DNA of 64,000 nt, taken from positions 434,001 to 498,000 of the forward strand of contig JAIXMF010000006.1 in NCBI GenBank assembly GCA_025201365.1. The letters are read 5' to 3'. Positions within the stretch are counted from its first letter, which is position 1. Every line of letters begins with the position of its first letter. This stretch comes from Syncephalis plumigaleata. Its lineage: Eukaryota; Zoopagomycota; Zoopagomycetes; Zoopagales; Piptocephalidaceae. The translations under genes were made by a program, and so were the position numbers. Below, piece by piece: positions 47,874 to 59,556 of the stretch. Below the pieces are notes generated by a model. The model saw nothing but the letters and a program-made list of their open reading frames with translations. It ran no database searches and had not been told where the DNA came from.

Positions 47874-50129
47874 TTAATCAGACGAATGCAATGACCATTG
47901 TATATTCCATGCTTGTTGCGGATCTTGATGTCTATCGACAAAACGACGTCGTACTAGCAGATCGACTAGGAGGGTAATACGATCTGTACCAAAGTCGGGC
48001 AGTAATTGTTCCAATGCAGCCATATCCTACGTAGATTACATGCGAATAAGCATTCATGTATAATATAAATTAGAATAACATTACCAGTAATTGATTTGCA
48101 TTATCTTGGAAGCCCTATACAACTGTTGTAACTGAAGTGATCCTGGTGTTTCTAATACGGAAACAATGGATTAATCCGATGTATACCCTCATTATGCATC
48201 TTCTACTTACCTGGAATGCACTTGGAAATAGGGAGAGATCAAATGTTGTCGATGCTTCTGATGTGGCAGTAGCGGTGCTGCTGAATTATCAGTTTGATGC
48301 TGTGCTATATTTGGATCCACTTGCATCATGGTAGTCTTCGTATTAGTAATGGCACTGGATGGAATGTTGCTTATTTGACTTTGCTCATTAATGCCGACGC
48401 ACCGAATGACCTGTCATTCCCCTGTGTAAACTGCAGTTGTTGCGGTTTCCGGAATGGCATAGGAGTCGAGGAGAGTTCGGGGACCAACGACGGATTTACG
48501 ATTTGGCTGCTGTACAGCTTGATTACTCGTCATAGCATGCGATTGCTCCTCCATGGAGATATCCTCATCGCTCATGTGCTCCTCTTGCTCCATAGCATCA
48601 TATCATCCTTGAAGTCAACGAACAACGGATTAGCTGGACGATCGGGCATCTGGTCCATACGTAGCAGTTGTTTACGAGCCGACTCGATCACCGGCGTATT
48701 AGGCATGGCGAGTAAAGCATCATATCATCAATATCCGTGACAAACTGCTCTAGACTCTGTCCGGTGACTATAGAACCACCGGTATTACTAGGTTGTCCGC
48801 CCAGTGTTGATCCCTCCTTTTAGTCTGTTGTCGACGTACGAAACTAGGCACACCATTTACAGAATCATATGGTCTACTCTGCTGATTGCTATTAGCGTTA
48901 TTCTTACCAAATAGCACGCCACCACCAGCCATAGAGGATTCGAATGGATTGTCATGTGCATTGCTTGCAGCGGATGCACCGCGATTGCCCTGATTAGCCA
49001 TGGTGGTCTCCTGCATCCTAGTAAGGAATTCGGTGTTGGACGGGCTATTAGATCCCGGTGATATCTCATCGATAATCGCGTCCACTGCCGTACGACCCGG
49101 TGTCTTGGCAATGGGAAGCGTGAACTGTAACGTGACAGGAGGCGAGTTCATCTCGAGATAACGATCGGTCGAGTCGCCCACCTCATCCGACTCGTTTGCT
49201 TTGAACTTCTTGTTGATATAGTTGCCGGTAGTCACAGCATCAACATCATCCTCATCTTCGGATGTGGTAGCATCGGAACACGGCGTGGCAACATCGAATA
49301 ATGTATGATGATCACGACGTGGTGTCATGGTCTGTCGTTTCAGTTGATTATTGTTTATATTAGCCTTGGTATTAGCTGTAAGCACCTGCTGAAGTAAACG
49401 TGGTGTACTGGCCATCTTAGGCGGACGTGCCTTAAGAGGAGTGGCGCGTAGCATCGAATTGCCCGCATGCAATAAAGAAAGCGTAGCGATGGTGGATCCA
49501 TGGATGTACTCCCTGAACCATGGCTCAAATGCGATGCCTGATATTTACCAGGCTGTTCCCGGATCGAGGAGAGCACCGATGCTGAAGCGACACTTGTACC
49601 GACTGGTTCTTCCGCTATCGCTCGTGATAAATTGGGTCGAACTGGTGTATAGCTATCGAGGAGGTATCGTAGTCGTTATCCATGTTGGCGGATGCATCGA
49701 CTGCAATTGGTGTCGAGTTCGACTTGTCTTCATGTGCGATAATGCACGACTGTATTCAAGGCGTGTCGAGAGTTCGGCACGTTCAGAGCGATCGGGTGAA
49801 TTAGTGGTTTCCGTAGGAGAAGGCGGTAATGGAATAGACGCTTTTGACTGGATTCCAACGACTCGAAGAACCTGAGCCATGCCTAGTATATCGCACACGT
49901 ATATAGATATATTAGCAAAAGTAAACAAGCCTCATTAGCATGCTCACCTGTGAACCCTCCCAGATTTTAATCGATATATCACCAAACTTGCTAACACGCG
50001 GTAATAGCTTGGTAGCCACCGTGTTATGGCAGCTGCAAAGTTATGATCAATCTGCTGTAGAGTCAGCGTGATATTCTGCTCGACTAGCTCTAAATGAGCA
50101 GCCAGATCAGCAGAGGTTGGTTGCGACAT
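47874..50129 (-). CDS. ASK1: DASH complex subunit Ask1, coding frame broken many times
   Basis: Ask1 is part of the DASH/Dam1 ring that couples kinetochores to microtubules. ATG at 50129 gives LELVEQNITLTLQQIDHNFA, the Ask1 N-terminal signature, continuing in the next frame as HNTVATKLLPRVSKFGDISI, then KIWEGSQ. After an intron (about 49878-49953) comes WLRFFESLESSQKR. Further in, the conserved SPPVTLQFTLPIAKTPGR motif (about 49095-49145) confirms the family. C-terminal exons near 47874-48030 end LHSSD. Between about 48300 and 50030 the coding text shifts phase every 100-300 bp, at about eight places. Each segment still has good coding character and few stops. Either this copy is decaying or this stretch of assembly has base-run errors; the second is more likely given similar single breaks in other genes. 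Confidence 0.75.
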
Positions 50130-50231
50130 ATTGTGATCAATAAGAAGAAGGTAAGGGAAGAAAAGCCTGTAAACAAATAAAGTCGCGTGATTAGAGGCAT
50201 CATCGTCGTGGATTTCATTTGATCTAGCCAT

Positions 50232-51000
50232 TAAAACTATGAAATTACCATTGTTTTTATTATAACATAATATGCCATGGTTAATGGGTCATTTCAACCA
50301 GCTAACTAGTAATATCATGATAATGATACACCGAATCATGTCCAATGATAGTTATGCCATTAAGTGGAGTATGTGTGGACAGTTGCTTCTCTCATGGCCA
50401 GCCTATACCTAATGCTGATAGGAAAAGTATGGCTCGCATTAGATAGGCGGTATCATACATGATATCGGCTATATAGAGTGTAATCTACCAGTGCTGTAAT
50501 ATTAAATCGAACGGGATTCTCGATAGACAACCAAGTGTAGCATTATGATATTCGAGCAATTCCAATAGTGATGTATAATGTCCAAGTAGTACCATATGAT
50601 TAATATTATTAATAATAATGTTGCTCGTGTGCATGCGTATGCCGCCAATAATGCTGTATTTATTCATGTATACGCTAGGTAGGGTCAATGAGAGATAAAA
50701 CCAGTTTATCTACTCTGAACTTGATGGAACATGTGATGTCAACGATAACATACTGCCGGGCCTTTGTAGTATTTTGCTTGCTTGTTCCGGAATATGTTGC
50801 TGCTGCTACTACCACCGCTACCACCACTTCGGTAATGTGATATGTGCATTGCGTTCAAAGGGAAGCTATCAAGGCCATTGTTAGGCATGTTATTCACCCG
50901 GGGAGCGTAGCCATCAAGTGGCATCTCTTCTATTTTCCTATTGCTGCCCTATTGGTGCACTACTTGTGCTCATGCTTCGAATTCAATAAAACAGGATTTG
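50232..51000 (-). pseudogene. Possible broken minus-strand gene, unidentified
   Basis: Coding-like text on the minus strand appears in changing frames: MSTSSAPIG near 50975, MPLDGYAPRVNNMPNNGLDS near 50924, QYVIVDITCSIKFRVDKLVL near 50740, then MVLLGHYTSLLELLEYHNAT and LSRIPFDLILQHW near 50485-50600. The last piece faintly resembles the start of an F-box. The pieces follow in order but in different phases, as in the adjoining ASK1. I cannot name the product; it could be a real gene in a poorly assembled stretch, a decayed gene, or chance. Confidence 0.25.
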
Positions 51001-51161
51001 CGTCCTTGAGATGATGTAGTAACCTCAAGATTCTCCATCCTTAAAATGGTCGCACCATAGTTTTTCCCATTATAATCTAGTAGCATACCTTTCTTTTGTT
51101 CTATAATACTATACTGTAACTACACTATTTACTATTCTATTATTTTTTTTGTTCCTACTCA

Positions 51162-52211
51162 ATGCCTACTCACAAATACTATAATGGCATACCTATCGAG
51201 CAATGGATACATAATGCCACCACGCTATGGGGCATACCGTTGCATCCATCAGGCGAATTGCCTATAATTGATTTTATGACTGAAGACGTAATATCGCTTC
51301 ATGACGTGCAACAACGCTTTTTTGGTCAACTACTCCAGGTATCAGTATTTACTATGGCTCTCTATCCGTTCATCTATAATGCCATTTGTTCTGTAAAATT
51401 AATATTAACTCGTCAACAACTAATCGCCGGATGGTGTTGCCTATTGTCGGCCAGCTGCGGCATCTTCTACTGTATATTTCGTGCAATAGCCATCTACGTT
51501 CCAGAATTTAATTGTCGAGTGGTACTTTGGTGTTTTGCTATACTGAAAGTAATCTCCATACTGTGTCATGCCGCAGTCATACAATATCGCGCGTATATCG
51601 CACTACGTCGAAAATTATGGGTGATAATCCTGGGATCTCTGCTAAATCTAGGCCATATAGCTAATGGGTTCATCTTTATTGCCTTCTCGTTTCTGACCAT
51701 TGAACCGATTAACGGCTGTGTTGTCTATTATGCAACTGCTCTGCCTTATATCTATGTGGTGTGCAATATACCTTTTAATGCCTTTTGTTTTTCCATCTTC
51801 ATCTACGTCGCCTATTCGCAGTATCGTAGATTTGGCCATGACAGTTGGAAACACTTGACCAAGGATAGTTTCCGTACCATGCTGCTTGCATTGGCTTGTG
51901 ACGTTTCCTGTGATATAATTATTTTCTTCCAACTATTCGGAACTGATTCGCAACTCTTTTTCTTCATCAACTGGTAAGTGACGATATTGATAATGATGCA
52001 CACAACGACTAACACTACCATTAGGCCAATTATACTCACCTTATTAATGAGACATTCGCATAGAATGTATAGCACAAGTGTCGCGCATAGCACAAAAGAC
52101 AATAGTAATGATGCATCCCAACAAACATCATTACGAGCAACGATTACTACACTTCCTGATACATCGATAGTACCAATAGCAACCGGCCATCGTGTTCGTT
52201 TCCGAAGATAG
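51162..52211 (+). CDS. Seven-TM protein, paralog B
   Basis: About 332 residues in two exons, the intron (about 51975-52024) lying just after the codons for FFFINW, the same place and phase as in paralog A at 29714-30709. The N-terminus carries WGIPLHPSGELPIIDF, matching A's NIPLHPSGEMNIYEF. Seven hydrophobic segments follow, with shared landmarks: WCCLLSASCGIFY (TM2), FNCRVVLWCFAILKV (TM3), the Tyr-Ser-Gln-Tyr-rich loop YSQYRRFGHDSWKHL before TM6. The C-terminus is longer than in A, polar and Ser/Thr-rich with a basic end (GHRVRFRR). Function unknown; receptor-like topology only. Confidence 0.75.
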
Positions 52212-52512
52212 AATGTTTATTATTTATAATTACATCTAGTTAATACAATCTGTTTATTATCGCTTTTTATCCAAGCAACGTGTGCATCATGATGATAAAG
52301 ATGATGCGATATTTTCGATGATCCAGAATGATTCATCTATATTCATTTTTCAATGTCAAATAATTTGTATTTTTTATCCGACATTTAACGAGCAACAACG
52401 AGCAACCACAACAACCACAACATTATCAAATATCTCTTTCTTTCTTTTGTAATCATACTACAATCTACATTTATTGCTGATTTCAAGCACTACTACAGCG
52501 TGTATAGTCAAT

Positions 52513-54428
52513 ATGAATACAACGAGCCATGGCAACTATGCATTGCACGCCGTGATTCCAAGTCAACACGTTCGTGGTAAGTAATTCTCTATGGTTCTTC
52601 GTCTTCTCTGCTTGTCACTTACATACTAGCGTGACGTGCAGCATTCGCCAAAATATTACAGTGTCTCAACCGTATAGGCGACGAACTTTACATTGAAGCC
52701 TATCCCACCAAGGTAAACATTATTACTATTACTATTATGGCTTGTTTGTTTTCAGCGTTTAACCTATGCTCGCTAGCTACTTTTATCAACGGTGAATCAA
52801 GCTCGCTCCGTTGTTGCTATGATTCATTGTAATGCTCGCTTCTTTGACACGTACCAGGTACAATCGATATCGGCCTATCCACATTCTACGAATGGATTCA
52901 ATCATAGTGCAACGTCGACATTTCATGCCAATGAGGATATCACGCCACATTGTCGAATTCAGATAAAGGTACATCTATGCGTGCATACACTTGCATTGCA
53001 CAACTTGTTCAACTGTACTTTACTCGTATACTCATTCCTGCATAATGATAATAACTAGGCATTGCTATCCATGTTTCGTACATCAAGCACGGTGGATAGA
53101 AATGTGGAACAGGTGGAGCTAATCCTTGAAGATGGTCAACTAGGCCATCCAGAATGTCGATTCAATGTTCGTCTCTATTGTCGTCATGGTAAGCATGGCC
53201 ATCGTATTACTAGTATGCAACTGCTGATAACACGATTATTAGGTGTTATTATGGCACGACATCTATTCTATGAGGTGGGCGAGCCACTCCGAGCCATCTA
53301 CAACAAGCAATCGTGTCGACATCATTGGCGTGTCTCCTCAAAAATCCTAGGAGATTGGATGACCTTCTTTCAATCTCGTCTAGGAGAGTTGACTACCGTG
53401 TGCACACCAACAGACACGAAATTACGCAGCTACGATGAATCCAACCAGAATCAAGTATTGTGTAAGTAATATGAATGAAACGCTCATTACTATTCATCTT
53501 ACTCGGCGTCATACTAGATAATACAAAATCCGTATTACGTACGGAATTATCGGTGGATATCACAGAATTTGAACGATATCATGTGGAATCACCTGTAGAG
53601 TTATCATTTAGTCTAAAGGAATTTAAGGTGATCGGTCAACTAGCCGAGAATCTAGCTTCACCTTTATCGGCGTATTTCGAAGAGGAGGGCAGGTATGTAA
53701 TCATAGCGATAGCAATATTGACTACTAATGTACTACAATATCTCATCAACGCTATTATTATTCTCGATTAGCCCGATGCTATTGTGTATTGCTCATCATG
53801 AATTGATTACTGCCGATTTTATCGTATCTACAGTGACGGATACAGGTGCAAGTATGGCCAACATGCCTAGTCAAGCATCTATTAGCGAGGCAGATCCAGC
53901 GATGTATCCATACTACGCTCTGTCACATCATCAACATCGATGGGAATGTCAATGCCAACTAGAAGTTCAGTTAGAGTATTGGCACATCAAAGTTCCTCCT
54001 CGATACACCTAACTGATGATCAAAGCGTTAATCATGCTCATTCCAATGTAGCATTAGATGTTTCTCATTCATTTGTAAGTATTTATATATATCATTGCTA
54101 CTAGTATTTACATGTATTAATATTCTATTTATTGCTATCTAGTTACGACCAAGCTATCCATTACTCATTTGAATGGAGATAACAACAACAACAACAACAA
54201 TAACAATAATAATAGTGATGATTCTGTATGTGAAGATAGTGATCAAGATATGGCAAGTGATGATGAAGATGAAAATGAATCAAGGACACGTACAACGACA
54301 CATCCTACATTAACTGCATCATCATCATCAAACAAAAAGGTAAGCATTAGTAATTTGATAAAGAGTAATGATGAACTACGTAAAACTCATACTAATATCA
54401 ACTTATTTAGGCACGCTTATTATTCTAA
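52513..54428 (+). CDS. RAD9: Checkpoint clamp subunit Rad9
   Basis: Rad9 of the PCNA-like 9-1-1 clamp that loads at DNA damage and activates the ATR-type kinase. Exons begin at 52513 (MNTTSHGNYALHAVIPSQHV). Then come AFAKILQCLNRIGDELYIEA, LLLSTVNQARSVVAMIHCNA with RFFDTYQ, the exon at about 53059 (ALLSMFRTSSTVDRNVEQVE), and the classic second-domain text RTELSVDITEFERYHVESPV, EFKVIGQLAENLASPLSAYF, then LLCIAHHELITADFIVSTV. The tail is Ser/Asn/Asp-rich and disordered and ends NKKARLLF, reminiscent of the KK-x-SLFFG end of Rad9 proteins. Seven or more introns. The region near 53890-54150 is uncertain: a frame change or an unusual acceptor (AAG) is needed to reach the acidic tail. Confidence 0.82.
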
Positions 54429-54614
54429 GGGAAAAACAAGAAATGATATTGTCATGTATCAAAACAACTACTTTATTGTTACTATTAATAAAATTACGAA
54501 AAAACACATTCGTTATCATTGTTGCTATACTCAGCGTATATATATATATATATATATGGATCAATGGATGTACACACATAATGTCATCATATAGGACATG
54601 GAAGGGGGATTAGA

Positions 54615-57600
54615 TCATGGATGAATACCTGGTTCTTGTACAATACCCGGTGGTTCAAAGTAGAATGAACCGACGAATATCAAATAGGCAATGGTCAAGA
54701 TTGAACCCTTAAAGTAGTTCGATTTCCCTTCAATATAAATATAGGTCAACAGGAATACGGATAGGATAGATACAATCACATCCCAGGTAGGGAATAGCAT
54801 GCTAATGATTATAATACAATAATGTAATAATAGTAATCCATTAGTAAATATATATACAGCTAATATTATAGTCACTTACAGGAATCCAGTAGGTATTTTA
54901 TCGCCTACAGCATGCCAACTACGCCATGCACTGAAGGCTACCACAGCGGGTATTTGCAGTAAGGTTACCTGAACAGCATAAGCAGAACCAATCTCCATAC
55001 TAATGATAATAATGAGTATATATATATTACTAACGCGTGTTATCAATTAACCTACCTTAATGCAATATTACCATACAATGCAAATGCAATGGCATTGGTA
55101 AATTCCGTAACATTAGGCACAAGTGCAAAAAGAGTGACACCGAGGAATTTCTCGCTTAGCGTAAGACCATCCATGACTTCATCGACCGTGTCTACCAGTA
55201 ATTCTATTATCATTGTATATTCGTTAATTATACTGTATGTTATTGTATTATGATATAGAGCATCACTTACCAGCAATAGCTGCGAATAGAACAGTACAAC
55301 TTAGCAGAACAACGCTACTCTTTACTTTACTCCATTCGGGTGCATCATGTCCGCCATGTCCTCCTCCACCGGTAGCATTCGCTTTATGAGCATCATCATC
55401 AGCTAGTATTTGAGCTGGTTGCATAACATCTAGTGGAATGGCCAGATTCAACGTGTGACCCGTTGGATTATCGCTTGATCCTGTAGGTCGAATGGTGGCC
55501 GATACAGTACCATGCGAATTCTGCGATGTCAATGACTGCTGACATTCATCATCGGATGGTGGTATCACCGTGGTGCCCATGGTAGTGCTCCTTCTTCGAT
55601 CGTGGCAGCTGGTGCCGATAGAGGTGCTCTAGGTTGACCCTGATTCTGAGCATTACTACCACCTAATAACGGGGGTAGTTGTTGTAAAAGTCGTTTATAG
55701 AATGAGGCACGTAGTTCATTGGCATTATCCTGCGGTAAGGGTTCCTGATGATAGATTAATTTGACGTGTGTACGTAGGGTAAACCATAGAGCAACCAAGT
55801 AGGCCTATATTACATTCATTAGACAACAGTGAGATATTAGTATAGATGATCACGTAGTTATTGATGCATCATTAGCGTACATACCAATGGTAGCATTATA
55901 GTGCAAATATACATCAATGGTTTGGTGTTTGATTGGAAGAAATCGTCCTGCTCGGGTCTGGTCTGATCGTACGTACAACGTTTGCATCGCCATGTTTGAC
56001 CTAGTTTAACAGATGTTAGATTGATGCATTACAATGATGATAAATAGTCATCGACTTGCCTGGTTCATAATCAGCGGGACATCCTTCACAAATCATTTCA
56101 AACTATTATAGTAATAACAATAAATTAATGAATGAATGAATTCAATAAGCATAATGCACACACTTACACTGCCATAGATTTGATGGAATAGTGTTGGTGT
56201 AAATACGCCGATTAACGACAATATCAGCATGGTTGATGTGACGCCGGCACTCTTAGAGTTGAACTTTTGCTCTTTACGACGAATACCACCGCTAACCATA
56301 CTGAGACCGGGTAGTAGTAGGAGACCGCAGAGTAAACTACCGATTAAACTGCCTCGACAAGCTCCTCTTTACCTTGGATAATGGCGAAACAGTACAAGAT
56401 TACCTCGACGATACTACCGAATGTAGCATTGATAACGGCACCCATACCCAGCGAGGACTGAGCACTAATGCTAGACACGGCCATACCAATGAAATAGGCC
56501 AGTGGAATAACACTGCACAGACACATCATGAAAATGGCACCGGGACGTGTAAACATGTTCTCGTGATGAGTGTACGGCCCGAGGACATGAGCACAGAATA
56601 GGACAAAGAACACCAAGGGAAGTAGATTGATGAAGAAGATGTTGATACCATCGTAGGTATACTTGTAGTAGCGTAGTCCACTCGCTTTGTACGTGCACAA
56701 AAGAACAACGGAATTAGCCGAGCGTGTAGAGCCACATCGGAAACGAAGGGAAAGCGGCGACAATGCCAAGTGTCGTGCCAGACCCTTGGTTAACTTTGCC
56801 ATCGGTAGGGTGAAAACGAAGAACCAACAAATAGCCGATATCGAATAGAGTAAAGGTGCTAATGAATATAATATAATATAATATAATATAATATAATAAG
56901 TAGTTGCTATACAGTGCTATGCTTGTTACTTACCAACAATAAAGAAGAAGAACATGTAGTAGACGACACCGCCAATACCTAATTGCCATATCTTAGATGC
57001 CCAATTACGTGCAGTAAGTGTGGTCGATGATAGCCTGGTAGTCGATTAGGTCCAATGGCATCATCGTCGCTGAGCCCTTCTTCATCATCATCCGTAGCAT
57101 CACCATACACGGATCTAACCGCGATAGAGCGTAGTGTTCCCTGTTGCTCTAACGCCGCCCATTCCGATCTCATCTCGTCCGTGACGCTGTTGCTCCATCG
57201 ATCACGTGTGATACGTTCGACGCATTTACCAAATGGCCATAGTAAGTACCATCCTAATCCACGGAATACCCGAGCGTAGGGTTTACCACCACGCACTAGC
57301 AGCAATGGCAATGAAATTGTCCACATTACGAGAGATATCCACCAGCCAACGAGTAGAAACCAGAGAATATTATCAAATGTAACGTATCTCTGCGAGGTAG
57401 GCATGGAGTGAACGGCTGATTCAGCGGCACGTTGCACGGATCGATCCTTTTTATACAATGCCGGCTTCCACAACGGCAAACCGAAGAGGTGCGAACTATT
57501 GATGGCCTCTTGTCGATCTTTGAGGGTCATTTCATGGTCACTTAGCATATCATAGCCATTCTCGTCGTCTTCGTCATCCTCGTCAACGTCCAGCGGATGA

Positions 57601-58952
57601 AGTGCTCCTGTCGCACCACGTGATGATGGGCCTGGCTCACTGTTGCCCAGCATGTTTGCTCCCATTGATCCATTGGACGTGACACTATTACTAAGACCAT
57701 TGACGCCATCACCGACATAAGCGGATTGTGCACGACGTAAACGAGCACGACGCAATCGGATCATTCTACGTCGTCTGTGTCGTCGGTGAGCTCGTTTCCT
57801 CTCCTCGGGATCGCCATAATCATCGGTGTCGGAGGTGGAGCCACCGCTCAAGTAGTTCTCCTCTTCCATTAGATCATCCAGCTCGTCAAGTTCACTCTCG
57901 GTACGTTCACGTTCACTGTCGGCATACGCGGAGGCAGAAGCACGTCGTGACTGTGGTGGTCTACGCTGTCTTCTTCGATCCGAGTAACTGATTGTGTTGC
58001 TGTTATACTGATTCTGATTAGGTGATGTTCTATTAACACCGCTAAAGGTAATGGGACGACCACTACCACCGCCATGATTGTTATTGCTGTTTTTATTCGA
58101 GCCACGTTGATAGAAGTAGTCACGCGAATGATCTGACGGTGCAGGTGACGGCTGAATAGATGCATTTGGCGTGTAGCCTACTTCATTAACAGATGAACGA
58201 TTATCCGACCCAAATGCACTTGGATCCGGTAGAGCAGGTCGTTTACCAGGTTGTGAAGATGGTGGCGGTGGTGGTGATGATGGTGAAGAGGGACTTGCCA
58301 TGCTATTTGGTATAATCGATGTCGACGCGGTAGCTGCCGGTGATTGATGCGGTAAAATGGAACCATTAGTAGTACCACGTACCAATGTATCTTCATGTAC
58401 CATAGTACCAGTGGAATTGTTGGACTGCATAGAACTGGATCGCATCATACTGGATCCAACGGTGGCGTCAACAGATGGTGCCATAGATGATTCGTCATTG
58501 TTGCTGCCGTTGTTGTTGTTAAAATTAACAAACGATAAATGCTGTAATGCCGGACTCAATGTATGCGAGGTGAGATCGGCTACAGGAGATGTGGCGGCAG
58601 CTAAATGCATATTATCATTGTCATGATTAGCTGTACCTACAGTGGCATTAGCACTGGAATAGTCACTAGTCCGGTTAGCGGTAAGTAACGAGGTGTCGTC
58701 TCCAGGTTGCGAGGGCGCTATTGCCGTTGAACGATCAAGATCCGCTGCAATTATACTGTTGTTACCCGTGTCTTCAAGTGCAATGTCGTTAGCCGACAAG
58801 TCCTGTAACACCGACTGGTCGTCATTATTATGTTCAAGAGTCATGTTGCCGGGAGCGGTATAGAAGCTGTTGAGAGAGCCGAGCGTAGAAACAGTAGAAA
58901 GACGCTGGCGATCAGGTGTCGATATATCGTGCTGATCACCACCACTAGGCAT
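54615..58952 (-). CDS. VNX1: Vnx1-type vacuolar cation/H+ exchanger, three apparent frame breaks
   Basis: CAX-family exchanger close to yeast Vnx1, which moves Na+/K+ into the vacuole or ER against H+. ATG at 58952 begins MPSGGDQHDISTPDRQRLST. About 600 disordered residues with Arg-rich patches (HRRHRRRRMIRLRRARLRRA) precede the membrane part. That part shows WWISLVMWTISLPLLLV, WQLGIGGVVYYMFFFFIV, GMGAVINATFGSIVEVILYC, a cytosolic CxxC...CxxC insert (MICEGCPADYEPGQTWRCKR), AYLVALWFTLRTHVKLIYH, VDEVMDGLTLSEKFLGVTLF, ALVPNVTEFTNAIAFALYGN and MEIGSAYAVQVTLLQIPAVV, the two alpha-repeat signatures. Eight or more exons, one intron GC-AG. Missing bases near 57033, 56352 and 55588 break the frame; each join is unambiguous. 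The product would be about 1,250 residues. Confidence 0.88.
56001..56059 (-). other. GC-AG intron in the Vnx1-type gene
   Basis: The donor reads CAG|GCAAGT and the acceptor AACTAG|GT, joining YEPG to QTWRCKRC in phase. GC donors in this strong context are a known minor class of U2-type introns. Confidence 0.7.
56865..56897. repeat. ATATA pentanucleotide microsatellite
   Basis: AATAT/ATATA units repeated about six times within an intron of the exchanger gene. Confidence 0.8.
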
Positions 58953-59371
58953 GACCAAGCTGCCAGAAAGAGTAGAAACAATGAGACACTAGACTATAAA
59001 CAGAGAACTTGTCGTATGAGGAGTGATGGAGAGAGTAGTGAGGAAAGAGTAGTGAAGAGGAAAAGAAAGAAAGAAAGAAGAAGAGTAAACAATGAATTAT
59101 TAATCACTTATGCACTGTTCTTACTCTATGCACACCCGCATATAGCATACAAATATATCTCAAATCGGTGTCTGACATTATACTCAGAATGCGAGTGAGT
59201 GAGTGAGTGTCTCCTTTGAAGTATATAGGACTGAAAGCGGCGATTAATGCTCACCTGACATTCAACTTTCCGAGCATTGACGTCATTCATACAATGAACG
59301 TTGACTATCTTACATGTCATGTACATACACACGTGTACATCTATGCGTACATGTACACCCATATCATCGCT

Positions 59372-59412
<41 letters not shown>

Positions 59413-59556
59413 CACTTCTCCACTTTAATGTGACTGCAAATTAATGTTGTTATGTTATTATGATAGTAAATATCTAAATAACCAATGTATATAGCATGTA
59501 AATATATGTTGAAAATGTCCTTTTATTATTTAAAAAGAGCCAAGATTTGAAAAAGA
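58953..59556. other. Intergenic, 0.6 kb
   Basis: Promoter of the exchanger gene (minus strand) and 3' end of GIS2. It carries GAAAGAAA repeats near 59060, GAGTGAGTGAGTG near 59193, and a (CAT)n run at about 59382-59410. No gene seen. Confidence 0.5.

Noticed and set aside
54368-54613. Leu/Ile-rich frame after RAD9
   Set aside because: It overlaps the last RAD9 intron and an AT repeat; better explained by the stop at 54426-54428 after ARLLF.
54700-54725. GGTTCAATCT as a tRNA B box on the minus strand
   Set aside because: It lies inside an exon of the exchanger gene and has no A box or cloverleaf.
59380-59411. CAT repeats as a possible CRISPR-like array
   Set aside because: Plain trinucleotide microsatellite with no spacers.
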